Origin: Roseobacter sp. SK209-2-6
GTDB lineage: Bacteria > Pseudomonadota > Alphaproteobacteria > Rhodobacterales > Rhodobacteraceae
Direction of reading: 5' to 3'
Assembly: GCF_000169455.1 (NCBI RefSeq)
Contig: NZ_AAYC01000007.1
Location: 124,001 to 188,000 of the forward strand
DNA length: 64,000 bases
Shown: one piece after another, positions 56,661 to 64,000 of the stretch
Position numbering within the stretch: position 1 is the stretch's first letter
Layout: each line of letters begins with the position of its first letter
The notes under the pieces: model-generated
Told to the model about the DNA's origin: nothing
Seen by the model: the letters and a program-made list of their open reading frames with translations, nothing else
The model's database searches: none
Made by a program: the position numbers and the translations under genes

Positions 56661-57824
56661 TTAGGGCGCCTGCCCAAAAATCCGCTCATATTGTTGCAGG
56701 GCAAAGCGATCGGTCATCCCGGCGATATAGTCAGACACAAGCCGCGCCAGGGCAACCTGATCCCCACCGTCGCCTGCCAGCACCTTGGCGGCATCCGCTT
56801 GCCAATGTTCCGGCATCTCGTCCGGGTTTTCCAGAAAATAGGGAAAAAGCGCTTCGACCACCGCTGCCATACGCTTTCGAACCTCCATTACCGATGGAGC
56901 GCGATACATCCGGCGGAAGAGGAAGGCCCGAATTTCCTTTAGGTCCGTCCAGATCGGAGCAGAGAAGGCAACAACCGCATGATCCAGGCCACGCACCTCA
57001 TCAACCGTTTGAACACCACTGCAGGTCAGGTTCTGACGGGCGGTGCCAATCACATCCTCCACCATGACCCCAAAGACCCGGCGCAGGGCCTCATGTCGCC
57101 GACGCAAGGAATCCAGCCCCGGATATTTCTGATCCACCTCACGGTAGGCCGCAGAAATGATCGGAAGCGTCATGATCTCCTCATCGGTGAAGAGACCCGC
57201 CCGCAGCCCATCGTGGAGATCATGGTTGTTATAGGCGATATCATCGGCCAATGCGGCCACCTGTGCTTCGGCACTGGCATAAGTATCCAGTTCAAGATCC
57301 ATCGCCGCATTGCATTCGGCCAGGGCCCAGGGCAGCTCTCCCACTACGGGACCATTGTGTTTGGCAATAGCCTCCAGCGTCTCCCAGCTGAGGTTCAGCC
57401 CATCAAATTCAGCATAGTGACGTTCCAGCGCAGTAACGATGCGGATTGCCTGGGCATTGTGATCAAAGCCCCCATAGGGCGCCATGGCCGCATGCAGCGC
57501 GTCCTCGCCGGTATGACCAAAGGGGGTGTGCCCCAGATCATGGGCCAGCGCCACCGCCTCTGTCAGCTCCTGGTTCAGGCCCAAGGCGCCCGCGATGGTG
57601 CGCGCCACCTGCCCCACTTCGATCGAATGGGTCAGCCGGGTGCGGTAGCTGTCACCTTCGTGCTCCACAAAGACCTGGGTCTTATGTTTCAGACGGCGAA
57701 AGGCGCTGGCATGAATGATCCGGTCCCGGTCGCGTTGATAGGGGGAGCGAAAGCTGCTTTCCTCTTCAGGGATGAGCCGCCCCCGGCTTTGGTCCGGTTG
57801 GGTGGCAAAAGGCGCATATATCAC
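56661..57824 (-). CDS. dgt: Deoxyguanosinetriphosphate triphosphohydrolase-like protein
   Basis: A 387-residue HD-domain dNTPase that cuts dNTPs to deoxynucleosides and triphosphate. The HD core is intact: RTRLTHSIEVGQVART (about residues 60-75), ALAHDLGHTPFGHTGEDAL (about 93-111) and a downstream DDIAYNNHD (about 190-198). The start is a GTG at 57824 or a TTG one codon upstream, with GGGAG before both. It is divergent from erpA across 86 bases. Confidence 0.9.
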   Translation of the reverse strand: MIYAPFATQPDQSRGRLIPEEESSFRSPYQRDRDRIIHASAFRRLKHKTQVFVEHEGDSYRTRLTHSIEVGQVARTIAGALGLNQELTEAVALAHDLGHTPFGHTGEDALHAAMAPYGGFDHNAQAIRIVTALERHYAEFDGLNLSWETLEAIAKHNGPVVGELPWALAECNAAMDLELDTYASAEAQVAALADDIAYNNHDLHDGLRAGLFTDEEIMTLPIISAAYREVDQKYPGLDSLRRRHEALRRVFGVMVEDVIGTARQNLTCSGVQTVDEVRGLDHAVVAFSAPIWTDLKEIRAFLFRRMYRAPSVMEVRKRMAAVVEALFPYFLENPDEMPEHWQADAAKVLAGDGGDQVALARLVSDYIAGMTDRFALQQYERIFGQAP

Positions 57825-57845
57825 CAATCTTTATCTCCCTAAATC

Positions 57846-57876
57846 TTGTCCCTTGCGCCGCAGCTTTCTATATAAT
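57846..57876 (+). promoter_or_regulatory. Candidate sigma-70 promoter of erpA
   Basis: TTGTCC (57846-57851) and TATATAAT (57869-57876) are spaced 17 bases to the first TATA. This places a start about 30 bases ahead of the erpA ATG at 57911. Confidence 0.6.
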
Positions 57877-57910
57877 GAGCTGCGCTGCAATACAGCATTG
57901 GAGAGACCGC

Positions 57911-58234
57911 ATGCATCTGCCGCCAAAAGTGACCGAAAGAGCCTTTGCCCGCCTGAACGAAATCGGCGCGGCAACCCAGGGTCAAGCGCTGCGTATCGCG
58001 GTGGAAGGCGGCGGCTGTTCCGGCTTTCAGTATGAGATCGCCCTGGACGCGCCCAAAGAGGATGACCTGGTGCTGGAAGGTCAGGGAGAAAAGGTCGTTG
58101 TCGACAGCATCTCGCTGCCCTTCCTGGAAAACGCCGTCATCGATTTCACCGAAGAGCTGATCGGCGCGCGTTTCACCATTGAAAATCCCAATGCCTCATC
58201 CAGCTGCGGCTGCGGCACCTCTTTCTCCATGTAG
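57911..58234 (+). CDS. erpA: Iron-sulfur cluster insertion protein (ErpA/IscA type)
   Basis: A 107-residue A-type carrier that delivers Fe-S clusters to apo-enzymes. The three ligand cysteines are visible in GGGCSGFQY (about residues 35-43) and the C-terminal SCGCGTSF (about 99-106). The ATG at 57911, with GGAGAGA upstream, gives the conserved KVTERAFARL start; an ATG at 57875 lies in the promoter region. ErpA and IscA are hard to separate by eye, and no isc or suf genes are nearby. Confidence 0.87.
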   Translation: MHLPPKVTERAFARLNEIGAATQGQALRIAVEGGGCSGFQYEIALDAPKEDDLVLEGQGEKVVVDSISLPFLENAVIDFTEELIGARFTIENPNASSSCGCGTSFSM

Positions 58235-58314
58235 CGCGCGCCTTGCGGCGCCAGCTTTCCAAACCCCTTGCTCCTTCACAGGCAAGCAATGCTCTTGATT
58301 GGGTTTTGCTCGGG

Positions 58315-59379
58315 TTATCTTACTGCCTGCATCTCTGCGCGCAGCTGCTGCCATAGCAAAAACAGCCCAGAGGTAATCACGATAAATCCCCCCAAAGATG
58401 TTCCGATTGTGGTCTGCTCCCCAAAGACCAAGGCGCCAATCACCAGCATCCAGACAAATTGCAGATTCATCAGGGCCGTCACCACATGGGCCTGCAGCAG
58501 ACGCAGAGCCACCACAGCCAACCAACGCGCCGCAAAGAGCAGCACTGCATAGGCAAGAACCCAACCAAAATCTGCCAGAGGCATATCCTGCCAGACAAAG
58601 GGCAACACCGGCAGCATCACCAGACAGAGCAACAGATTAGGGTATAGCACCTGCGGTAGATTGGTGCTGTCGTGACGGCTGATATGGCGCGCCAAAATCA
58701 TCGAGCAGGTCCCACAAAAGGCCCCCAGCAGTGCAATTGGATGCCCCCAGGTCAGCACTGCACTGCCACCATTTGAAAACAGGAAAAAGACCCCGGCGAA
58801 CCCCGCCAACAGGGCCGCCCAGGCGCCGGGGGCAACCCTCTCTTTCAATATCCAGCCAGACAGAACCCCGGCCATCAGGGGCATGAGCCCGATAAAGAGA
58901 AACACCTGCGCGAAAGGCAACAACCGAAAAGCGTAGAAAAAGCAAACCGCAGCAAGCAGCGCCGCAATTGACCGCAGCAACATCGCCATCGGGGCATTTG
59001 TGCGCCAGACCTGCGTATGGGGGACCGGAGCGCCGCCATTGGGCACCGCAGCAGATGCTGCCCGCCCGCTAGTTTGGGAAGAAATACTCCGCCCCGCGAG
59101 AAACTGGGACAGCTTTGAGAGCAGAAGACAAAGCCCAGCAACAATTGCACCGGAAAACACATAGAGTTGAGCGGGCGCATAGCCCTGGGCCAGAAGCTTT
59201 GTTATCCCATCCGCTGCAGAGATCGTACCAGTGTAAAGCAGTACCAAGAGCCCGCCTAAAATGGCGCCGCTCTTTAGGCGAATTTGGCCCGGCTGCCCCA
59301 TTCTGAGCCTGGGTCGCTGCTGCGTGGCAACCACCGGAGCTGCCCGCCTAGCCTGCTCTGGGCCAAAGGCCTTGGTCAT
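58315..59379 (-). CDS. EamA/DMT family transporter, third gene of the FSSGS operon
   Basis: A 354-residue inner-membrane protein with ten predicted helices in two EamA repeats (starting near residues 38 and 205). It differs from the DMT protein at 22216 by a hydrophilic N-terminal extension of about 35 residues and a polar loop near residues 104-125. The start overlaps the preceding gene by 4 bases (ATGA) with GGAGGTG upstream, so the two are coupled. The substrate is unknown. The operon context suggests a function linked with the FSSGS protein. The last bases run convergent with erpA. Confidence 0.85.
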   Translation of the reverse strand: MTKAFGPEQARRAAPVVATQQRPRLRMGQPGQIRLKSGAILGGLLVLLYTGTISAADGITKLLAQGYAPAQLYVFSGAIVAGLCLLLSKLSQFLAGRSISSQTSGRAASAAVPNGGAPVPHTQVWRTNAPMAMLLRSIAALLAAVCFFYAFRLLPFAQVFLFIGLMPLMAGVLSGWILKERVAPGAWAALLAGFAGVFFLFSNGGSAVLTWGHPIALLGAFCGTCSMILARHISRHDSTNLPQVLYPNLLLCLVMLPVLPFVWQDMPLADFGWVLAYAVLLFAARWLAVVALRLLQAHVVTALMNLQFVWMLVIGALVFGEQTTIGTSLGGFIVITSGLFLLWQQLRAEMQAVR

Positions 59380-60491
59380 GCGGCACCTCCCAGGGTTTCT
59401 GGGATCATGCCACTGCGGGCAAAATGCTCAAAAAACTCTCCAAAATGATTGGTGCTGCCTTCCGCCAGCAAAAGAAGCCCGGCCTGTGCCTCACTAAGAC
59501 CAGCGAGGATGCTCGCGCGCTGCCCACCCCAGTCCGCCCCCCTACCCACGCCTCCAGTAGAGGAACAGAAGATCAACTGCGAAAGCGCCTGCAATACACC
59601 CGGAACAACGGGTTGATGAAAGCTCACCCCGCCCCCCGAGGCCAGAGGTGCGGAGAAGGCCCCCCCATGGCGGGTGGCCCGCAGCCATTCCTGAACAAAA
59701 TAGACGTGATAATCATCCTGGCCGGAAAACCCGTCCTTCTGAACCTCAAACTGCTCCAAATGACACTGCAGCCAATGTTCCCATTGTCGTGGCACAGCGG
59801 CCCCCGCGTAGCGCAAAGCAACACAGACCTCTGCCAGAAGGTCCGCATCCTGGTCGAGCAAGGCCAGTAGTCCAACGTAGATCAAGCTTTGGTGCGCATT
59901 GGCGCTGAGGTCCGGCGCGGACCGCCCATATTGAGAGAGGTAGAATACTATATGGGTGAGCTCATAACCCGCCTTTTTGTTCGGCAGGCAAAACTGTGAG
60001 CTGGCCTCCATGAAGCGGTGCAATCGCTCCTGCAGGCCGGGAAAATCACATTTGACCCCGCGTCGCACCAGCAGGCGCTGCGCCTCAGCCCGTTGCAGAT
60101 CAGAAAGCTCCTGCTGTGGCAGGCCTTCGACCTGAACCCAGCGTGCCAGATCCGCAGCAATACCGTCTCTGCGAGATAGGGCAAAGCCGCCGCTGGCCGC
60201 CAGATCTTCTAGGTCCATGCAGATCGACAGGAAGAACCTGTAATAGGGACGAAAGAAAAACAGCGCGCGCCGGGCTTCCTGGTAGAAATCGCGCAAAGGC
60301 AAAAGAGCCTCCGCCGCCAAAGTAGGCCCTGTCCCCGTGGCCTCCAGAATATTCAGCAGCTCCGCGTTTTCTTTCAACCAGAGAACGCTTTGCTGGGGGT
60401 GGCGGGCCTGCGCGATTGAGTGGATCAATGCAGTCTGTGCCGCCTGCCCACGTCTGAGCCGCAACTCCGGAAACCTGAGGATTTCAACCAT
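59376..60491 (-). CDS. Protein of unknown family, second gene of the FSSGS operon
   Basis: A 371-residue protein, probably soluble and mainly helical. Visible features are an aromatic patch (ALFFFRPYYRFFLSICMDLEDL, split over its ends, about residues 74-95), a conserved-looking NKKAGYELTHIVFYLSQYG stretch (about 170-188), and a C-terminal TNHFGEFFEHFARSGMIPETL. No catalytic signature or signal peptide is seen. From memory, Rhodobacterales annotations contain a DUF6902 family in such a position, but I cannot confirm that this is it. AAGGAAG lies upstream of the ATG. It follows the FSSGS gene after 121 bases and overlaps the DMT gene by 4. Confidence 0.75.
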   Translation of the reverse strand: MVEILRFPELRLRRGQAAQTALIHSIAQARHPQQSVLWLKENAELLNILEATGTGPTLAAEALLPLRDFYQEARRALFFFRPYYRFFLSICMDLEDLAASGGFALSRRDGIAADLARWVQVEGLPQQELSDLQRAEAQRLLVRRGVKCDFPGLQERLHRFMEASSQFCLPNKKAGYELTHIVFYLSQYGRSAPDLSANAHQSLIYVGLLALLDQDADLLAEVCVALRYAGAAVPRQWEHWLQCHLEQFEVQKDGFSGQDDYHVYFVQEWLRATRHGGAFSAPLASGGGVSFHQPVVPGVLQALSQLIFCSSTGGVGRGADWGGQRASILAGLSEAQAGLLLLAEGSTNHFGEFFEHFARSGMIPETLGGAA

Positions 60492-60575
60492 CTCAACTTC
60501 CTTTCGTGCAATGCCTTTTCAGCGCTCAATCCCCGAACTGTGTGCAAGAAATGCACCTGCTTCTCTTCCGTGGCT

Positions 60576-60600
60576 GGCCCTCCTGGTTTTCAGGAAGGCC
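60576..60600 (-). promoter_or_regulatory. Hairpin between the FSSGS gene and the next gene
   Basis: On the minus strand GGCCTTCCTG and CAGGAGGGCC form a 10-bp stem around a 5-base loop, starting 12 bases after the FSSGS stop. One pair is G-U, which is a mismatch on the plus strand but a pair in minus-strand RNA. There is no T run. It may protect the upstream message or reduce read-through. Confidence 0.5.
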
Positions 60601-60612
60601 AAGGCAGGCTCC

Positions 60613-60978
60613 TCAGCTGCCCGAAGAGAACAGGTGCACCGCCTCCCCGGCCTCACGATCCACCAAGCTAACCGGGGCAGACCCAGAGGAAAACAATTCA
60701 ACCAGCCCCCCCTGGTCGCGGCTGATCTGGCCGCTGGGCGCTGAACCGGAAGAGAACATCTCTACCCCATTACCTGCCCAGGCTGCGGCGCGGGTGCTGA
60801 GCGAGCCAGAACTGAAGAGCTGCGCCCCGCAACCCCGCTCCATGGGTCCGTGTTCCGCAGAAATCGACCCGGAGGAAAACAATGAAACCCCGTCGCCTGT
60901 CAGCAGACATCCGCCTCTCTGCGCATTTGGATTTGAAGACGTGGCGACCTGAGCGGGAAATTTGTACAAAGCAGTCAT
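60613..60978 (-). CDS. Five-repeat FSSGS protein of unknown function
   Basis: A 121-residue protein built from five units, each ending in FSSGS (residues 34-38, 55-59, 75-79, 96-100 and 117-121), preceded by L or M, at intervals of 21, 20, 21 and 21. The last S is the final residue. Between motifs the sequence varies, with a G or V two to six residues before each. Codons differ in every copy. No signal peptide or membrane helix is present, and only two cysteines occur (24 and 50). I suspect this is what databases call DUF6749, from memory. The ATG at 60978 has GGAG 6 bases upstream; starts at 61020 or 61050 would add an N-terminal extension. Confidence 0.8.
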   Translation of the reverse strand: MTALYKFPAQVATSSNPNAQRGGCLLTGDGVSLFSSGSISAEHGPMERGCGAQLFSSGSLSTRAAAWAGNGVEMFSSGSAPSGQISRDQGGLVELFSSGSAPVSLVDREAGEAVHLFSSGS

Positions 60979-61346
60979 AAGGATCTCCATTTTTGAACCA
61001 AGACCACTTGAGGCTGACATGCATTTCCAAGGCAGGTGAAGCCGCGTCACTCAATCAAAGATTGCTCCTTTCCATTTACCCACTTCAATTACTCAATTGA
61101 GGTTACTGTTTATTTTTCAATAATTTATTACGCCCACAAGCCAGGGTTCAGACTATCCACAAGGCGGTATTTGCAAGGTCAATTCAAATTACCATAGATT
61201 GAATCCGCGATTTTTGCAAATCCACCGCCGAACCTGCCGCGAGTTCAGCCTGAACGATTCGACAATTCCCAGCGGATGCTTGCCCCCATAGCCGCTTTGC
61301 GCGATAGCTGTTGCCAGCCACAAATTCGGTCCCGCAGGAGAACCTC
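60979..61346. promoter_or_regulatory. AT-rich divergent spacer between the FSSGS operon and xth
   Basis: A 368-base spacer that is markedly AT-rich at 61050-61200. On the minus strand a TTGACC box (about 61178) with TGGATA 17 bases on is a possible promoter, which would give a 5' leader of about 170 bases for the FSSGS gene. A CTCAATTGAG palindrome lies at about 61092-61101. No clear promoter could be assigned for xth on the plus strand. Confidence 0.45.
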
Positions 61347-62153
61347 ATGAAAATCGCCAGCTTCAATATCAACGGCATCAAAGCGCGAGCCGCTGCTCTG
61401 CCTCAATGGTTGGATGAGGCGCAGCCGGATGTGGTTCTGCTGCAGGAAATCAAATCGGTAGATGAAGCTTTCCCGCGCGAACTCTTTGAGGAGCGCGGTT
61501 ACAATGTCGAAACCCATGGGCAGAAAAGCTTCAACGGCGTTGCCATCCTGTCAAAACTGCCCCTGGAGGATATTCGGCGCGGCCTGCCCGGGGATGACAG
61601 CGATGAGCAGGCCCGTTGGATCGAAGCCACAGTAGTGGGCAAACAGGCACTGCGTATCTGCGGCCTCTACCTGCCAAATGGCAACCCGGTTGAGCTGGAG
61701 GTGGACGGAAGCCCTGTGGCGGGTGGCAAATACGCCTATAAGCTTGCCTGGATGGAGCGGTTGCATAAGCGCGCGCAGGACCTCCTGGCGGAAGAGACCC
61801 CTGCCCTGATGGCGGGCGATTACAACATCATCCCCCAGGCCGAAGACGCCAAGCGCCCGGAAGCCTGGCGCGAGGATGCCTTGCACCGCCCGGAAAGCCG
61901 CGCGGCCTATCAGCAGATTGTGAACCTCGGCTTCACCGAAGCCTTCCGCGCCCGTCACCAAGGCCCTGGGCATTATTCCTTCTGGGACTATCAGGCGGGT
62001 GCCTGGAACCGAGATGATGGCATTCGCATTGATCATTTCCTGCTATCACCACAGGCCGCTGACCTACTGCGCGATTGCCAGATCGACAAAGAGATCCGCG
62101 GTCGGGAAAAGCCCTCGGACCATGTCCCAATCTGGGTGGATCTGGACCTGTAG
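61347..62153 (+). CDS. xth: Exodeoxyribonuclease III
   Basis: A 268-residue Mg-dependent AP endonuclease and 3' exonuclease of base-excision repair. Motifs are FNINGIKAR (about residues 5-13), QEIKS with the catalytic Glu (about 34), AGDYNIIP (about 152-159), and the C-terminal RIDHFLLS and SDHVPIW. The ATG at 61347 has AGGAG 7 bases upstream and gives the standard MKIASFNIN start. Confidence 0.94.
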   Translation: MKIASFNINGIKARAAALPQWLDEAQPDVVLLQEIKSVDEAFPRELFEERGYNVETHGQKSFNGVAILSKLPLEDIRRGLPGDDSDEQARWIEATVVGKQALRICGLYLPNGNPVELEVDGSPVAGGKYAYKLAWMERLHKRAQDLLAEETPALMAGDYNIIPQAEDAKRPEAWREDALHRPESRAAYQQIVNLGFTEAFRARHQGPGHYSFWDYQAGAWNRDDGIRIDHFLLSPQAADLLRDCQIDKEIRGREKPSDHVPIWVDLDL

Positions 62154-62301
62154 CTCCAACTCCCCAGAACCAATCATACCCAGCGGAGGCGCGTACTCCG
62201 CTGAAGGGGCCGGTTTGCAAGGGCAGTATTCAGATCCTAAAACAGGCATGCAAAACTGACTTTGCCGCAGCGCTGCCTAATCCAGTAATTTCAAAGCATA
62301 G

Positions 62302-63522
62302 CTAGGCTTGCTCTGTTTCCTTGGCCTTCTCGGTTGCCTTCCCAGAAGCCCCTTGCTCTGTCACATTGTGGCGATAGATCCAATCGAACTGCTGCACCAT
62401 CCGCGCCGGAGCCAGGCGACCGGCGGTCCTGAGGATCTGATGCGCGGGCCAGTTCAGTGGTGGGCGCAGGTGGTATTTCCAGGCATTGCTGGTCGCCGCA
62501 TCAACAACCTTTTCCGCCCGATCCTTTCGGCAGGCCTGATAGCAGGCCAGGGCCGCTGGAATATCACTGGGCGAGGCCTTAATGCACTGCCCCAGAACCC
62601 AGGCATCCTCTAGCGCCAGGTTGGCGCCTTGGGCCATGAAGGGCAGCGTTGGATGCGCCGCATCCCCCAGGAGCACCAAAGCGCCGCGATGCCAGTTGGT
62701 GGCCACCGGGTGGCGGAACAGGCCCCACAGCATGACTTCATCGATCTGGTTCATCAGCTGCCCAGCCACCCCGCCGAAACTGGCAAAAGCTGTTTTTACA
62801 TTCTCGGGCGCGTCCTGAATATGCCAGCCCTCATCCGCCCAGGCCTTGCGCTCTTGCACCGCCACCAGGTTCACCTTGCTGCCATCGCGCAGGGGATAGG
62901 CAACCAAATGGCGTCCTGGGCCCATGAAGACCTGCGCTTCATTTGGCAATTCAGAGGTATTCGGCACGATTGCCCGCCAGGCCACCTGCCCGGTAAACCT
63001 CGGCTGTCCTGCCTCATTCAGAGCCTTGCGCGCTTTGGAATGAAGCCCATCGGCTCCAATGATCAAATCGCCACCGCATTGAGCGCCATTTGCCAGTTGC
63101 AGAACCGGTTTTGGGTTATGCTCAACCCGCAGCACCTTTTGCAAGAGCCGGATCTGAACACCTTCCTCACGGGCGGCATCGGCCAGGATTTGGATCAGGT
63201 CTGCGCGATGCACAAAATAGAAGTTTAGATCCGAGGCATATTGCTCCAGATCCAGGCGCAGCACCTCTTGGCCTTGGCGATGGGAGCGCAGGACAACTGC
63301 CCGCGCGCGCGGCGACCGCCAGATCAGATCATCCTGAAGGCCGAGTTTGCGTAGAACGGCCATACCATTGGGCGAAATCTGCAAACCGGCACCAACCTCA
63401 GAGATCGCCTCGGCCTGTTCCAGAACAGTAACCTCTGCCCCCATGCGACGCAGGATGAGCGCAGCCGTCAGACCACCAATTCCGGCACCGGCAATCGTAA
63501 TATTGAGATGATCCAATGCCAT
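62302..63522 (-). CDS. FAD-dependent aromatic monooxygenase (salicylate hydroxylase-like)
   Basis: A 406-residue class A flavoprotein monooxygenase. The FAD-binding GAGIGG (about residues 11-16), the dinucleotide-ring VLEQAEAISEVGAGLQISPNG, GADGLHSKAR (about 150-159) and LLGDAAHPTLPFMAQGANLALEDA (about 275-298, split by motif) are all present. It resembles salicylate and 3-hydroxybenzoate hydroxylases. No ring-cleavage or transport genes are adjacent, so the substrate is open. The ATG at 63522 is preferred to one at 63552, which lacks a ribosome-binding site. Confidence 0.87.
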   Translation of the reverse strand: MALDHLNITIAGAGIGGLTAALILRRMGAEVTVLEQAEAISEVGAGLQISPNGMAVLRKLGLQDDLIWRSPRARAVVLRSHRQGQEVLRLDLEQYASDLNFYFVHRADLIQILADAAREEGVQIRLLQKVLRVEHNPKPVLQLANGAQCGGDLIIGADGLHSKARKALNEAGQPRFTGQVAWRAIVPNTSELPNEAQVFMGPGRHLVAYPLRDGSKVNLVAVQERKAWADEGWHIQDAPENVKTAFASFGGVAGQLMNQIDEVMLWGLFRHPVATNWHRGALVLLGDAAHPTLPFMAQGANLALEDAWVLGQCIKASPSDIPAALACYQACRKDRAEKVVDAATSNAWKYHLRPPLNWPAHQILRTAGRLAPARMVQQFDWIYRHNVTEQGASGKATEKAKETEQA

Positions 63523-63560
63523 TGGGGCGATTTCCCTGTCTTCGTATAGCATCCATATAC

Positions 63561-63589
63561 AAAAAACGCCGGGGCGACAGGCCCCGGCG
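63561..63589 (-). terminator. Rho-independent terminator of dksA
   Basis: CGCCGGGGC and GCCCCGGCG (plus-strand 63567-63575 and 63581-63589) form a 9-bp stem with a 5-base loop, followed on the minus strand by six T. It lies 30 bases past the dksA stop. Confidence 0.92.
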
Positions 63590-63618
63590 CTGATGTTTTT
63601 TGGTCAGAATTACGAAAA

Positions 63619-64000
63619 TCAGTCGTCGCGATGGACTTTTTCGCGCCGTTCGTGCCGCTCCTGAGCCTCAAGGCTCATAGTGGCAATCGGACGGGCATCC
63701 AGACGCTTCAAGGAAATAGGTTCTCCAGTCACTTCACAGTAACCGTATTCGCCTTCGTCAATTCTGCGAACTGCAGCATCGATTTTGGCAACCAATTTGC
63801 GCTGACGGTCTCTTGTGCGCAGCTCCAAAGCCCTATCGGTCTCTTCGCTGGCACGATCCGCAACGTCGGGAATGTTGCGGGTGTTGTCTTGCAGGCCTTC
63901 AATCGTATCGCGGCTATCTGCGAGCAATTCCTGCTTCCAATTCAGAAGTTTACGTCGGAAATACTCAAGCTGCCGATCATTCATGAAAGGCTCATCTTCG
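63619..64000 (-). CDS. dksA: RNA polymerase-binding factor DksA, 5' end outside the window
   Basis: A partial DksA, which with ppGpp resets transcription at rRNA and amino-acid promoters. An ATG at 63984 is not the true start: the frame stays open to the window edge and reads EDEPF before it, matching the usual N-terminal DksA sequence. The coiled coil is visible (VADRASEETDRALELRTRDRQRK) and the C-terminal helix ends in RREKVHRDD. In the zinc-finger region only one cysteine remains (YGYCEVTGEP); the other three are replaced. This is usual for alphaproteobacterial DksA and implies a fold without the four-cysteine zinc site. Confidence 0.93.
   Translation of the reverse strand, partial: EDEPFMNDRQLEYFRRKLLNWKQELLADSRDTIEGLQDNTRNIPDVADRASEETDRALELRTRDRQRKLVAKIDAAVRRIDEGEYGYCEVTGEPISLKRLDARPIATMSLEAQERHERREKVHRDD

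Noticed and set aside
60506-60952. A plus-strand frame with a repeated PEEN pattern opposite the FSSGS gene.
   Set aside because: The repeat is the reverse complement shadow of the FSSGS motifs. The minus-strand frame has the ribosome-binding site and the operon context.
58315-60978. The FSSGS operon as a known lanthipeptide or lasso-peptide cluster.
   Set aside because: No LanB/C/M, radical SAM, YcaO or lasso cyclase signature is present, no typical leader is seen, and the transporter is of DMT type, not ABC type.

Overview
The window reads as a chromosomal core segment of a Roseobacter-group alphaproteobacterium (Rhodobacterales, near Ruegeria, Phaeobacter or Leisingera). This rests on gene content and order seen by eye, not on a database search. 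The main indicators are an OlsB/GlsB-type aminolipid acyltransferase, a two-domain dCTP deaminase, a DksA with one cysteine left in its zinc-finger region, the prfA-prmC-DUF4167 block, the DUF177-rpmF-plsX-fabH-ihfA-merR block and several short proteins typical of that family. Base composition is GC-rich, with AT-richer patches near 20.0-20.7, 25.6-26.2 and 61.05-61.2 kb. No integrase, transposase, phage gene or CRISPR array was seen.

Layout. 0-7.1 kb: lptF (cut by the left edge), lptG, lptD, surA, pdxA and rsmA on the plus strand, mostly overlapping, for LPS export, outer-membrane folding, vitamin B6 and 16S rRNA methylation. 7.1-16 kb: mostly minus strand, with an MBL hydrolase, DUF4167, prmC and prfA, a DUF1499 protein, agmatinase, a secreted zinc metalloprotease and an M20 amidohydrolase. 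16-19.5 kb: mazG, a coupled nucleoside hydrolase-GrpB-GNAT trio and a second GNAT gene behind a perfect 30-bp palindrome. 19.5-26.2 kb: a MEKHLA/DUF2971 pair directly after eno and its terminator, a DMT transporter, a Fur-family regulator, a DEAD-box helicase and a lone DUF4279 gene. 26.2-34.3 kb: selO, a DUF985 cupin, NUDIX and anmK, tyrS, a FemAB-like protein, an SDR, and two clusters of GC-rich extragenic palindromes. 34.3-46.4 kb: a divergent HxlR/monooxygenase pair, an ABC-F ATPase, the OlsB/GlsB-type gene, a BamE-like lipoprotein, the DUF177-to-merR cluster, tRNA-Pro(GGG) and dcd. 46.4-58.2 kb: Lrp/MFS, nagZ-scpA-scpB, a SPOR protein, argS, two YciI paralogues, a potassium-channel-like protein, dgt and erpA. 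58.3-64 kb: a three-gene operon of unknown function, xth, a flavin monooxygenase and dksA (cut by the right edge).

The best candidate for an undescribed system is the operon at 58315-60978. It encodes a 121-residue protein with five FSSGS pentapeptides spaced 20-21 residues apart, the last forming the exact C terminus. A 371-residue protein of unknown family follows, then a DMT-type transporter that overlaps it by 4 bp. All five FSSGS copies use different codons, so the motif looks maintained at protein level. Other points of note are a MerR-family protein whose tail of about 750 residues is acidic and low in complexity, a palindrome that could sequester the ribosome-binding site of a GNAT gene, and two membrane proteins of 54 and 34 residues that are easy to miss.
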